Assembly (NCBI RefSeq): GCF_000142805.1
Contig: NC_013078.1
Location: forward strand, 682,001-746,000
Direction: 5' to 3'
Source: Lachancea thermotolerans CBS 6340
Taxonomy: Eukaryota; Ascomycota; Saccharomycetes; Saccharomycetales; Saccharomycetaceae
DNA: 64,000 nt
Made by a program: the position numbers and the translations under genes. Under the pieces are notes generated by a model that worked only from the letters and a program-made list of their open reading frames with translations, made no database searches and was not told where the DNA came from. Below, in pieces: positions 1 through 10,183 of this stretch; position 1 is the stretch's first letter, and the number at the start of each line of letters is the position of its first letter.

Positions 1-23
1 TGCGGCCTATGAGAAATACTCCT

Positions 24-40
24 TCCGCGTCCGTGTTCCG
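24..40. promoter_or_regulatory. Candidate Pdr1/Pdr3-like zinc-cluster sites upstream of PDR16
   Basis: Three TCCG cores lie in direct repeat at 24, 30 and 37, the first two reading TCCGCG and TCCGTG. Each of these matches 6 of 8 positions of the pleiotropic drug response element TCCGYGGR. PDR16 is a known Pdr1/Pdr3 target in S. cerevisiae, and the sites lie about 180-200 bp before its ATG, a usual distance. A TATTTAAA at 78-85 could be the TATA element. The assignment to a particular factor is inference. Confidence 0.35.
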
Positions 41-206
41 TTACATACGGCTTTTTTCCCTGACGGGTCGAGAGCTGTATTTAAAGATGACTAAAGGAAC
101 GGCCGAAGCGCACAGTGAAGGACCGATAGGATAAACATATATCAAGACGTTGAGGTATTTCCAAGCCACCTTGAAGCTTTAGGAACCGAGCTGCCTGCGA
201 ACTTAA

Positions 207-1262
<1,056 letters not shown>

Positions 1263-1396
1263 GGCGGACCTTGAGATTTTCATTTAACGATTCAATGACA
1301 CAGAGATGATTTGATAAAATATAGGAATAGTATATTCTATAAACAGTTTTGAAGAGTCTAATTATAAATTCCTTTCGATGATGCTCGTTCAGGCCC

Positions 1397-2242
1397 TCAA
1401 AATGGTTTGGCACATTTCCGAGCCTCTGTGAATCCCGTAGATGGGGCTACCATGGTTTTCCAATCAATTGCGTACATCATACCACCCGCTCCGTTGCATG
1501 CCTTCGCAAACACAACTCCCAAGTCGTTTCTCGCTGTCGAGAGGTGGTAATTCGAACCGTCGCCTAATGAAATAACCTGCGCTCTGACTATGTCACCTGG
1601 TCTGAAGCTATCTATTATCTTAACTTTGTCCCTGTCTGTAGCTCTAACATCTCTAGAACTGATTAAACCTCTGAATGTTTCCCCAAGATCAGAAGAGGCC
1701 TGGGAGACCGAAAAAGTAGCCCCTCCCGAGCCGCCCCCAGCCGCAACTATGCCAGCGCCGTTACTGCCGACCCCTGAATCTACTGGCGTGGTTTTGTTTT
1801 CCACGGCCAGAATTTCAACGTTAGCCCTCTGCTGTGAGATTCTTGTAACTCTCGCGAGGACTATGTCGCCTTCTCTGGGCAAGTTGTTGGCAAAATCCGC
1901 AGTAACTGCTTGTCCATCTTGGCGCTTGTCAGTCACACTAACAATAAAATGCCTTTCCTCTTCTGTGCTTACTGTCTCTTCTTCCTCATTCTCGTTGGAC
2001 TCAGCAACTTCGCCGCTCGGTACCATCTCTTTAAGTTCTTCATCGAACTTGACCTCTCCGACGACTGTTGCCGCTAATGCTATTATTTTCTGACCATTTA
2101 GTTCGTAGTCCTGTTCTGCTACGCCGGCGCCAGCAATGTATCTGATAACTTGTTGCGAGTCTGTGCCTTTTTCTAGTTCGTAAACCGGGCAAATCAGTTG
2201 TCCTGGATAGGCGGAGTGCGTGCTTTGAGCGTAATATACCAT
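1397..2242 (-). CDS. CSL4: Exosome cap subunit Csl4
   Basis: 281 residues (S. cerevisiae 292). The N-terminal domain carries the AYPGQLICP motif near residue 12. After an acidic linker (about 73-95) comes the S1 RNA-binding domain (about 115-245, with [17 protein letters not shown] and [20 protein letters not shown]). The end AKPF and the glycine-rich stretch [18 protein letters not shown] match the yeast protein almost residue for residue. Csl4 is one of the three S1/KH cap proteins of the nuclear and cytoplasmic exosome, which processes and degrades RNA 3' to 5'. The start is an ATG at 2242. The gene lies in tandem downstream of BNI4, separated by 286 bp in which I see nothing notable. Confidence 0.95.
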   Translation of the reverse strand: MVYYAQSTHSAYPGQLICPVYELEKGTDSQQVIRYIAGAGVAEQDYELNGQKIIALAATVVGEVKFDEELKEMVPSGEVAESNENEEEETVSTEEERHFIVSVTDKRQDGQAVTADFANNLPREGDIVLARVTRISQQRANVEILAVENKTTPVDSGVGSNGAGIVAAGGGSGGATFSVSQASSDLGETFRGLISSRDVRATDRDKVKIIDSFRPGDIVRAQVISLGDGSNYHLSTARNDLGVVFAKACNGAGGMMYAIDWKTMVAPSTGFTEARKCAKPF

Positions 2243-2528
2243 TCCGAGTTCGTAAGTGTTTGGTTTTAGCCTTCGATGAGGTAACGCTTTTCAACCTTTA
2301 GACTTCATGTTCATAAGCTTAAAATTTTCTGATCAAGAAATCGTGTCTTTTTACGAACTTCAAATGTCAGTTTAAGAAATAAATGTTTGAACAGTTAGAC
2401 AGGGTATCATCAGCCAGTGGACCTGCGCTCAGCGAATGTTCGTTAGGAATAAAACCCATTAACCTGAAAACTGTGGCACTTTGCTTGCTCTCTAATGCTC
2501 AGTCTGGTAAACTCTCTGAAAAAGGTAA

Positions 2529-5123
2529 TCAAAAAAAGTGTGTGTAGCATCGAGACTCTTCGTGAACTTCCATCTCCGCTTTGAGGGTGTTGAGCTCCTC
2601 TTTGATTATCTGCGCCAATTGTGGAGTTAGTTGATTGCAAGTTGCCACCTCAGGGTGCCGATCGTACTCGTCTTCAGTGTAAGTTGAAAACAAAACGATG
2701 CTGGAGGAGAAAGAAACAGACTTGCGCTCAGACATTAAATCGTGCGAATTAGAAACTGTGTAGTCTGATGGTGATAGCCGTAGAGCAGATAAGTTGGATG
2801 AACTGTTCAACTGGTTTGCTCGGAGGCCTTTGAAGGATATCGATATTGGCCTGTTCCGATTGTCTAGCGGTGGCTGCCATGTAGGAGAACCAATCGTTTG
2901 AGATTCAAGTTTTTCTTCCAATTCATTGAAATCTTCACCCTCGAACTCGTCGTCGTCGTCATCCGCACTGAGTATGTTTCTCATCTGCTCAGTCCTTGTG
3001 TCTTCGTTCAATGGCGGCGACAGGAGGGTACTATGCCTTCTGAAACTAGTCCTATCAGTGTTAGTGGTATCATTTCTCTCGATGCTGCTCCTATAGCTGT
3101 GCTGTGAGAAAGATTGCCGGTCGCCACTCGAGCTTAACGGAACCTGAGCGACGCTATTAAAGTTGAATGAGTCTGCAGACATTTCATCACGCGGAAGTTT
3201 CTCGCTCTGTTTTACGTCAGAAGGGTTGAGAGACTTATAATTAATGTCTTCCTGACTCAAATCCAGGTTCAGATCTAGATCTTTCCCAAAATCAATGATA
3301 TTCGCAAACTCCATTATGTCAGACATGAGCTCAGTATCAAAGTTCTCTCCTGCCGAAGTGGAAGCTTTTTTGGTGTTAACGGCTAGCTCGTCCTCGCTTT
3401 CGCTATCTAAAGTGATGTCATTGAGCTTCTGTTCAATTGATGTAAAAGAAAAATCTCTGTCTTGCGCACGAAGCCCGGCACTTGATATGCCCAAGTTGTT
3501 TGGCTCGGCATAGGACCCTCTCTGGGTTGAAGACTCTAGAGTGTCAAAGGTTCCGTTTCTCAAGATACTGCTTGTAGGCGACTTGGTAAGATCCGGTGTG
3601 GATAATTTAGGAGCCGAAGGTTCGGTGATAAACATGCCATCATTGTTTATTTTGGCTGACATGTTATCGGTCAAAGAGACTCTGTGCGAATTCAAAGAGT
3701 TTCTCTTTGCAGACTTGACTGATCTTGATCTCTCTAGGGACACAATGGATTCGACCTCGTGGGCACTAAGTGACTTGGGAAACAAAACGCCGCCAGAGTC
3801 TGCTTTCAGCAAACTTTCGCCGACGTCGTCTGGCACTTTATTTTCTGATGGCACAGGTGATTTCACGACAAGTTGTGGAGTATTTTGTAATTCGGTAGAT
3901 GGTTCGGTGAGAATTGGTGAATTATGTTGTGTAGAAGGCGCCTTTTGGGAAACATGCTCAAAGTCAAGAGGCGTCGGCTTTCTTGTTTGCACGCCACGCT
4001 TTTGTTGAGAAGCGCCTCCAGTATTAGAAGAATTTGAGTCGCCTGAGGTAGCCCGCTGTTTAGGAACATGTAAAGTGCGATCTGCTGCTGCTGCTGCTTC
4101 TTTTTTGGAAGCCTTGTTTTTCCTAAACGTGCTAAAAATGCTCCCATTACTAGGTGAGTTTTTGGTTAATCTTGTGGAAGCTGGAAGGTCATTTTCATGG
4201 TAAGATTTTGAGACTGAGAATGTCGCTGAAGTAGGAAGGGTAGCACTAGAACTGTTATCTTGAGACAGTAGCGAGCTGTTTTTCCGAGGTTTTTTCTTCA
4301 AAAAGGAGAATATGCTCTTTCTCTTTTTGCCCGAGCTAGACTCTTTGAGAGGTTGTTCGTTTGACGCAAAAGAACCCACGGACATGCCAGAGAAAGACCT
4401 CAAAGAAGCCTGCTTCCTTGGGAGAGGTCGCGAATTATCCGCACGCTCTGCTGTTGCTTTAGGGGAATTAGAATTCTGTGTTTCAATTTCACGCTCCGAA
4501 GAGACGTTGGAAACCTGTTCTTGTGGTTTTTCCTGCTGGCCTCCATTCGGCAAGTCAGAGTCTGCCGGCTCAACACGAGGCGTCGGAGGGTCTAATCTTG
4601 GCGTAGTGAGAAAATCTGGCTGTTCAATTTCGTTTTGAAGATGCGCCATTTGAGGAGGAAACTTGAGTCTATAACTACCGTCGCTTGTTCCATCTATGTC
4701 AATAAGAACAGGAGAGTTGTGTACACTGTGTTCCTCTTCGGGGATTGACTCCTGTATTGAGTTGTCGAGGATCATGCTGGATCTCATTTTTTTCTCAGCT
4801 TGAATGGCTTTCTCGTTGAGAATTCCTGCGAGCGCGCTCAAAGAGGGAGAAGCAGTGACGGTTAACGTTTTCGTTTCCGTTTCCCGGTCATTCGCGTCAT
4901 TAGTATTCGACTTGAGGTACTGCTTGCCCTGCGTGTCACTAGGATCGCTGGGTATCTGCTCCTGTTCAGGGTTGTAAGGTTTCTCTCCGGACATGTCCTG
5001 CATTAACACTGAATTACGAAAGGTCCTTGCATGCTCTAAGTTGTCAGTAGACGTGGAAGAGTAAAAAGTGTCATTCAGGTAGCTTTCGCCGTCGTTGTTC
5101 GCTTCTTCGAGGCTCTGGTTCAT
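2529..5123 (-). CDS. BNI4: Bud-neck scaffold Bni4 linking septins, Glc7 and chitin synthase III
   Basis: 864 residues (S. cerevisiae about 892). Most of the protein is low-complexity Ser/Asn/Thr/Glu-rich and probably disordered, with a basic patch KKRKSIFSFLKKKPRK in the N-terminal third. The conserved part is the C-terminus: KSVSF at 801-805 is an RVxF-type docking motif for the phosphatase Glc7, followed by the family tail ending EMEVHEESRCYTHFF. Bni4 places Glc7 and the chitin synthase activator Chs4 at the septin ring so that chitin forms on the mother side of the neck. The start is the first in-frame ATG. Neighbouring CSL4 and the globin gene support the call. Confidence 0.9.
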   Translation of the reverse strand: MNQSLEEANNDGESYLNDTFYSSTSTDNLEHARTFRNSVLMQDMSGEKPYNPEQEQIPSDPSDTQGKQYLKSNTNDANDRETETKTLTVTASPSLSALAGILNEKAIQAEKKMRSSMILDNSIQESIPEEEHSVHNSPVLIDIDGTSDGSYRLKFPPQMAHLQNEIEQPDFLTTPRLDPPTPRVEPADSDLPNGGQQEKPQEQVSNVSSEREIETQNSNSPKATAERADNSRPLPRKQASLRSFSGMSVGSFASNEQPLKESSSGKKRKSIFSFLKKKPRKNSSLLSQDNSSSATLPTSATFSVSKSYHENDLPASTRLTKNSPSNGSIFSTFRKNKASKKEAAAAADRTLHVPKQRATSGDSNSSNTGGASQQKRGVQTRKPTPLDFEHVSQKAPSTQHNSPILTEPSTELQNTPQLVVKSPVPSENKVPDDVGESLLKADSGGVLFPKSLSAHEVESIVSLERSRSVKSAKRNSLNSHRVSLTDNMSAKINNDGMFITEPSAPKLSTPDLTKSPTSSILRNGTFDTLESSTQRGSYAEPNNLGISSAGLRAQDRDFSFTSIEQKLNDITLDSESEDELAVNTKKASTSAGENFDTELMSDIMEFANIIDFGKDLDLNLDLSQEDINYKSLNPSDVKQSEKLPRDEMSADSFNFNSVAQVPLSSSGDRQSFSQHSYRSSIERNDTTNTDRTSFRRHSTLLSPPLNEDTRTEQMRNILSADDDDDEFEGEDFNELEEKLESQTIGSPTWQPPLDNRNRPISISFKGLRANQLNSSSNLSALRLSPSDYTVSNSHDLMSERKSVSFSSSIVLFSTYTEDEYDRHPEVATCNQLTPQLAQIIKEELNTLKAEMEVHEESRCYTHFF

Positions 5124-5523
5124 CTTCTCAGAAATTGAACAATGCTTCCGAGTTGAGGCGATGAAAACTGTGAGCCCACAACCTGTTCGTCACCAAGGAA
5201 ATTCGCCGCGCTTTTGGTGAAAGGAGGTCGATGCAAGCAGTAAGCTATCTGGCACTATAAACCGGTTGAGCCTTTTGACTTTGTCGAGCTCTGCTTAAGA
5301 TCCATGTTACTCTAACATTTTGACGCGATGAAAGTTCGATATTTTTCGTGATCGCGGGCAAGCTGGCCGGGTAGTATTAAACAAATAAGATACAAGAATA
5401 AACATGAATAAATGAATATATCAATAGAGAGCGCTCAGTTATGTTGAGCGAAGTCTTTGGCGCAGTGAATACTACTATGTCTCGAATTAGATTAAATGTG
5501 GCCAGCAGGTGAGATATTTGCAT
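5124..5523. other. BNI4 upstream region (400 bp) with a candidate SCB
   Basis: The gap lies between the BNI4 start and the stop of the globin gene, both on the minus strand. On the minus strand 5343-5350 reads CACGAAAA, a perfect Swi4/Swi6 cell-cycle box, about 220 bp before the BNI4 ATG. The rest is AT-rich toward 5400 and shows no gene or RNA I recognise. Confidence 0.4.
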
Positions 5524-6819
5524 TTACATAATGACGCAGTCTTTGTCACTGTCGCGCTTCAATGCACTCGCGCCGAGTGGTTTTGGTTTTTGCTGTTCTT
5601 TCTTGTGTTGTTGTGGCAGAGCAGAGCCCGAAATGTTTCGGTTTGATGTGGAAATGGGAAGACTTTTCTTGCTAGAGATGGGAGGCTTTGTGAGTGGTGA
5701 TATGTTTTCGGGCCTGGAGTTGTTCCGAAGCTTTTGAGTTGCTAGCGCATGTGCATTGAGGGCGGATGGTTGCAAGGGCTGGAACATGCTCTTTGTGCTT
5801 GGGAGACCTTTTGTGACATCAAGTACAGGGAATATCATTTCGTTTTTCAGAGCATCGATTTTTAACACCGGATCAATCCCGAACTGCAGGATGCTGTTTG
5901 CCAAATAACTGTAGAGTCTGGACCATGTTTCCTCAAGCTCTAGAGTACAGTGAACGCCAAAGCGTTCCTTGATGGTTTTTAGGAAGGCGAGCCCCATGAG
6001 CTCAAAGTGTGGAGGCTCGATGGAGAGAATGCGCGCGTGGCGCTTCCCCAGTGCGCATAGGTAAGCCTCCAAAGCGGAGAGGTTATCGAGATTGTTAACA
6101 GTCATAGTCAAAACGCCCGCGAATGATACGGCCTGGTGGCGGATAGAGGGAAACATTGCCTCGATGCTGGGAGCCATATAAAGCAAGTTTCCATAGAACT
6201 GCTGACAGAAAATGGAGCTAGCAAAGGCGCCGGTATTGCCTGTTGGAATTGCGGAGGCGTGCTTGGGGGAGGGAGGAGACCCGCTGCCCGGGGAAGACGC
6301 GGACGAATTAGCGGATAAGGACGTGTTTTGGGAGTTGTTGCGGGTCCTTCGGCCTGATGCACGAACCCAAGGCAGTCCACCTATCTCGTGTACTATCTTC
6401 CGAATAAACGTGCGCAAGTTATCGCCAGAAAGCTCGTCGTTCAGCATCATCGACCAAGATTCGCGGATCAGCTTGATCTCACGCGATGTAAGTTTTAGCA
6501 CAATCTTGTAGCGAGCCGCGTAACTCATGTTGGTACCACATGAGGATCCGCTTGAGAGGCTAGAAAGGCGGTCCAGCTCGTCCACAGAGCTCAGTGAGCT
6601 GGGGGGATGTGCCTCGCTGAAAATACTTTGCGATGTTACTGAGGGCACATAAGAGTCTCTGAACGACTCCTTGAAAATGTGAGAGTCCCCGCTCAACCTA
6701 GGCAGTCCTGGTGATGGTTCGACCGAGGGATCATTCTCGCTGATGGATTCTAGATCTGCTGGGATGAACGCTATTTGTGAGCGGTCTAGTGGACTGTAAA
6801 AGCTTCTGTTCTCTTCCAT
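5524..6819 (-). CDS. Globin-domain protein (YNL234W family) with C-terminal CaaX box
   Basis: 431 residues from the ATG at 6819; the frame is open 12 bp further but begins there with GTG. Residues 1-100 are Ser/Pro-rich. A globin A helix (TSREIKLIRESWSMML, 111-126) is split from the rest by a low-complexity insert (about 151-200). The fold resumes with SIFCQQFYGNLLY (about 202-214) and AMFP (221-224, probable CD corner). His261 in LGKRHARIL sits where the haem-binding F8 histidine is expected, and PPHFELMGLAFLKTI follows as in other globins. S. cerevisiae YNL234W is a haem-binding globin of unclear role. The tail (400-431) is Lys/Gln-rich and ends DKDCVIM, a textbook farnesylation CaaX box, so membrane anchoring is inferred. 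Gene order (PDR16, CSL4, BNI4) supports orthology to YNL234W. Confidence 0.8.
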   Translation of the reverse strand: MEENRSFYSPLDRSQIAFIPADLESISENDPSVEPSPGLPRLSGDSHIFKESFRDSYVPSVTSQSIFSEAHPPSSLSSVDELDRLSSLSSGSSCGTNMSYAARYKIVLKLTSREIKLIRESWSMMLNDELSGDNLRTFIRKIVHEIGGLPWVRASGRRTRNNSQNTSLSANSSASSPGSGSPPSPKHASAIPTGNTGAFASSIFCQQFYGNLLYMAPSIEAMFPSIRHQAVSFAGVLTMTVNNLDNLSALEAYLCALGKRHARILSIEPPHFELMGLAFLKTIKERFGVHCTLELEETWSRLYSYLANSILQFGIDPVLKIDALKNEMIFPVLDVTKGLPSTKSMFQPLQPSALNAHALATQKLRNNSRPENISPLTKPPISSKKSLPISTSNRNISGSALPQQHKKEQQKPKPLGASALKRDSDKDCVIM

Positions 6820-7074
6820 TTTTTTTGTCACTTTTCAATACTGTTTATCTCGGGGTGTGCCACTTGTAGTAGTGTTCAGGAGGCCAATAGATGTTTTAGT
6901 TTACGCGTATCAATCGCGGTGTTTGACCGTTGGATCAAGCATTTTTGATCCAGATCAGAAGTTGGCACTTGGAACGACAAATATGAAAGCGCCTATACAA
7001 TTCTTTGTAAACCAAAACAGTTGGAAACTCAGAAGAACTGAGTTAAACAAGCATTGGCAACGGATTAACGCCGA
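6820..7074. promoter_or_regulatory. Divergent promoter of the globin gene and SPC97, with MCB and an inverted repeat
   Basis: An ACGCGT at 6903-6908 is a perfect MluI cell-cycle box (MBF site), 166 bp before the SPC97 ATG. At 6931-6938 and 6945-6952 lie TGGATCAA and its exact complement TTGATCCA, separated by 6 bp, which suggests a site for a dimeric DNA-binding protein. Which of the two genes each element serves cannot be told from sequence. Confidence 0.5.
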
Positions 7075-9468
7075 ATGGAGGTTCGCAGGGGCGTGGATGA
7101 TGTTTGCGAGCTTGAGAGCTTCCCAAATAGTAGCTTTTTGTCACGATTGGTGAACTATCAGCCACTCACACACGCACACTTGAAGGTCAAGTCTTACCCG
7201 CTCGATCAGATCAAGAGCCAGAGGGTTCAGGAGTCATTGGTAGTGCGAGACTTGTTATTCGTGCTGGTAGGACTCGAGGGCGTGTACATTCGGTACAATA
7301 ACAGCTATGAGCCCCAGACAGGGATGGAAGGGGATGAGATTCGAGGACCCGACTTCAAGATCGCGAAGAGTATGGACTTGTCGCTCAAGAACTTTGCGAA
7401 ATGGATCGTAAAGCTGGGTAAAATGTTTGTGGTCCTCACACAGTTCGGAGAACGGTACAGTGACCCCGTGTACGGGGCGGTGCTCCACCGGCTGTGCTGC
7501 GAAATACGCGCTTTCTTGGTGCATGAATACATGAGGTGCCTGGTGGACGTGGCTGAAGAAGACTTCAAGACGAACGCAGAATTTGGGATACGCGAGCTAG
7601 GACAGCTTCTAAGCAAAAGCTGTGTCTACAAGATGCAGCTGCTGTATGAATTGGTGCAGGACGTATCCCAGGAGATGGCGCGCAGAGCGCTTATGGACCG
7701 TGATGAGGCCGACTTCCAGAACTTTATCAAAGACCTGAAGATGGAAAAAGAGACTACTGACCACAGCGGCCTTCTATTTATGACAGACTCTCGCATTAGC
7801 GCACACGCGCGCGGAGGCGCTATTCTGCAGATGGTGCAGGACAAGTTGAAAGCTAATTGGGGAGATCAGCGTAACGTTGAGTTCCTGCAGGGGCTGCTGC
7901 GCAAAATATCGGCGCAGTACTGTAGCATGCTGGAAGAGTGGCTAACAAACGGGTCTTTAGAGGATCCTTACGACGAGTTCATGGTGGCAGACACCGCGCG
8001 AGCTTCGCAGGGGCAGGCCCAGGTGGCTGTTACAGCACTGAACAGTGAGCGGTTGTGGGACACGAGATACGTAATACGCAAGGACGGGCTCCTGGAGCAG
8101 TTTAACGAAGGCGACGTGGCATTCAAGGTGCTTATGACGGGGAAATCGTTGCACTTGTTCCGCACATGTTGTGAGCTGCAGGATTTGAAGAATTTACTGC
8201 CCCTGGGACCCTCGCATGGCCTGCAAGAGCTGCCACACGGTACACAGCTCACTCTGTATGTTGACGCGCACTATGCGCGTGCAAATCATTTGGTATGGAA
8301 GCTCCTGTACGAGGGCTACAACCTCCCTCGGGTGCTGCAGGAGATGCAGCACAACTTCCTCATGCACAACAACCCAACGTTCTTCCGGACTTTCTTCTGC
8401 AGGTCCCTTGTGGAACTCACAAAGACGAGGCATGAGACCGTCCAATCGAAGCTGCGCAGGTTGTTTGAGGATTACCAGAAGGCGCGGTGTGCCGAACGCG
8501 GTAGCCTGGTGCTACCGCTAATGAACCTGCAGCTTGACAGGCGCAGCTTTAGCAGCACCATCGAGCAGTTTTCCTCCGAGGCTGCAGCAGACAGGGGAAA
8601 TGTCGACCTGCTGCAGGCGCGCGACTTTGGGAATCTCCGGGACATGCTCCTCCGCGACCTTGAGCTGCAAGACTCGAGTGGTGCGGGCGGCGGTCCACGC
8701 GCCGATTCTCAGTACTCCATTCATTATCTCCAGTTCGAGCTGCTGGTGCCTTTCCCGCTTAACACGGTCGTTTCCAAGACCTGCGTGATGCAGTACCAGA
8801 TGATGCAGCGTCACATGCTACTGCTTCACTACTACAACGAAATCCTGCAGAACACCTGGTTCGAAATCAACAAGAACAAGGTGTGGAGGCACACAGGCTT
8901 CGGCCCCGACTTGGCGCGCTGGATCCGCCGTTGTCGCGTCGTACACCACCGCATGTCCCAGTTCATGAAGCTGCTGCTCGAGTACACGACGCAGGACGTG
9001 GTGCACGACGGTTGGCGAACACTGGAGCCACGTGTGCATGCATATGACGCGGCGGGCTTCGACCTGCATCAGTGCCAAGCGCAGCTGGAGCAGTTTTTGG
9101 CAAACCTCGTCTCACATTCGCTGCTCACGAGCGCGTCGCTGGTGCGCCTGCTGGTTCAGATCACCGACAGCGTGCACAAGTTCTGCAAGTTTGTCACCTC
9201 ACTGCGCAAGACCCTGTGCCTACTGGACCTACGTTTATACACACGCTACGAGGCACAGCTGCGCGGCGAGCACTACTATGACGAAGCCGCGGCGCTGGCG
9301 AAGCTGCGCGAAATGCAGAACTACCTCGCGGTGGTCTCGGACCATTTTCGCCAGCTCAGCGCGGCCTTCGCGGAGGGGGTGCGCTACTACGGTGACCACG
9401 GCTCCTCTCGTTTCGGCGTCAACCCACTCCTAGCGCTGGCAGAGCGGCTAAACGATATAGTCACGTGA
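7075..9468 (+). CDS. SPC97: Gamma-tubulin complex subunit Spc97 (GCP2)
   Basis: 797 residues (S. cerevisiae about 823). The start matches yeast Spc97: LVNYQPL, then RVQESLVVRDLLFVLVGLEGVYIRYNNSYEP at about 24-82. The N-terminal GRIP1 half runs to about 330 and the C-terminal GRIP2 half (gamma-tubulin binding) from about 450. Spc97, Spc98 and gamma-tubulin Tub4 form the complex that nucleates microtubules at the spindle pole body. Spc98 was considered, but both sequence and position next to enolase (YHR172W-YHR174W order) favour Spc97. The 3' half is strikingly GC-rich with many CTG, CGC and GAG codons, unlike the 5' half. The TGA stop lies inside a CACGTGA. Confidence 0.92.
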   Translation: MEVRRGVDDVCELESFPNSSFLSRLVNYQPLTHAHLKVKSYPLDQIKSQRVQESLVVRDLLFVLVGLEGVYIRYNNSYEPQTGMEGDEIRGPDFKIAKSMDLSLKNFAKWIVKLGKMFVVLTQFGERYSDPVYGAVLHRLCCEIRAFLVHEYMRCLVDVAEEDFKTNAEFGIRELGQLLSKSCVYKMQLLYELVQDVSQEMARRALMDRDEADFQNFIKDLKMEKETTDHSGLLFMTDSRISAHARGGAILQMVQDKLKANWGDQRNVEFLQGLLRKISAQYCSMLEEWLTNGSLEDPYDEFMVADTARASQGQAQVAVTALNSERLWDTRYVIRKDGLLEQFNEGDVAFKVLMTGKSLHLFRTCCELQDLKNLLPLGPSHGLQELPHGTQLTLYVDAHYARANHLVWKLLYEGYNLPRVLQEMQHNFLMHNNPTFFRTFFCRSLVELTKTRHETVQSKLRRLFEDYQKARCAERGSLVLPLMNLQLDRRSFSSTIEQFSSEAAADRGNVDLLQARDFGNLRDMLLRDLELQDSSGAGGGPRADSQYSIHYLQFELLVPFPLNTVVSKTCVMQYQMMQRHMLLLHYYNEILQNTWFEINKNKVWRHTGFGPDLARWIRRCRVVHHRMSQFMKLLLEYTTQDVVHDGWRTLEPRVHAYDAAGFDLHQCQAQLEQFLANLVSHSLLTSASLVRLLVQITDSVHKFCKFVTSLRKTLCLLDLRLYTRYEAQLRGEHYYDEAAALAKLREMQNYLAVVSDHFRQLSAAFAEGVRYYGDHGSSRFGVNPLLALAERLNDIVT

Positions 9469-9662
9469 TGTACATCATGCGCATCACGCTTTAATCACGT
9501 GCCTGTCCTTTCCTGGCTTATGTCATCGCCGTGTGCCGTGCGCTACGTGCCTCCTGAGCCAGCTTCCGCTAGCTCGAGGAAGCCCGCGCTGCTCACAGGA
9601 AGCCAGCCCACCCAGTACGCTCACAGTACGGCAAGCCTGGCGAAAGCAGGAGAGGACTCTAT

Positions 9663-9698
9663 CGCGAGCCCTGCTCGGGTAGGGCTCGTGGGCTCGCG
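9663..9698. repeat. GC-rich 9-bp inverted repeat
   Basis: CGCGAGCCC at 9663-9671 is exactly complementary to GGGCTCGCG at 9690-9698. The 18-bp spacer holds a further partial copy, GGGCTCG at 9682-9688. It lies about 600 bp before the enolase ATG. Its function is unknown. Confidence 0.6.
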
Positions 9699-9841
9699 GG
9701 ATTGTCTAATCGCCGCCGCAACGTCAACCACGCCATCCGGAAGGAATGTCCCCCCTCCACTAAAAAGTCCGGAACAGCATCACACTGCCACGGCAAGAGC
9801 CGTGCTACAGCGCTCCTAAGTTCCCAGCTGCCAAACTTACG

Positions 9842-10026
9842 CTTCCCGCGCGTGGCGGTGTTCCCACCGTGGTAATTTTTTTTTTCTGGTACGTGGCAAT
9901 GTGTCTTCCATTTTTTTCTGCGCTAGCTGATGAAGCCAGCTTCCTGTGAGGGTGAGCTCGGCTTCCCCTGAGGACAGCATAGTGGAAGCCGGATCAGGGC
10001 GTCTATAGCTCAGCTGCGTACGGGAG
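9842..10026 (+). promoter_or_regulatory. Candidate glycolytic UAS (Gcr1 boxes plus Rap1-like site)
   Basis: CTTCC, the Gcr1 core, occurs at 9842-9846, 9905-9909, 9940-9944, 9962-9966 and, inverted, at 9984-9988. CGTACGGGAG at 10017-10026 matches 8 of 10 positions of the Rap1 consensus read on this strand (TGTRYGGGTG). Rap1 with nearby Gcr1 boxes is the standard activating array of yeast glycolytic genes. Location 270-450 bp before the enolase ATG fits that array. The CTTCC core is short, so single sites may be chance; the cluster is the evidence. Confidence 0.5.
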
Positions 10027-10176
10027 GCAGACGAGGTCGAAGAACCCGGGAGAACGTGGTGGTTATGGCTGGGATGATGATGGTGATGGTGGTGGTCGAT
10101 GTGGTGCCGACAGTGAAGGTGACGATGATGTGGTGTGGTTGTGTGCAAAGACGAAGTGGCGGAGAGGAAAAATTGA

Positions 10177-10183
10177 TATATAA
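10177..10183 (+). promoter_or_regulatory. TATA box of enolase
   Basis: TATATAA lies 110 bp before the enolase ATG. It is followed by a T/C-rich stretch ending about 40 bp before the ATG, typical of strong yeast promoters. Confidence 0.7.

Noticed and set aside
87-134. A 15-codon frame starting at ATG 87, possible upstream ORF of PDR16.
   Set aside because: It begins two bases after the likely TATA element, so it is probably not transcribed.
7075-9468. First thought of as SPC98, the paralogous gamma-tubulin complex subunit.
   Set aside because: The N-terminal LVNYQPL and LVVRDLLFVLVGLEG match Spc97, and position beside enolase matches YHR172W.
9462-9501. CDEI-like sites (RTCACGTG) as a sign of a point centromere; the same at about 35444, 51358 and 57544.
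   Set aside because: None is followed by a very AT-rich CDEII and a CDEIII with TCCGAA at the right distance.
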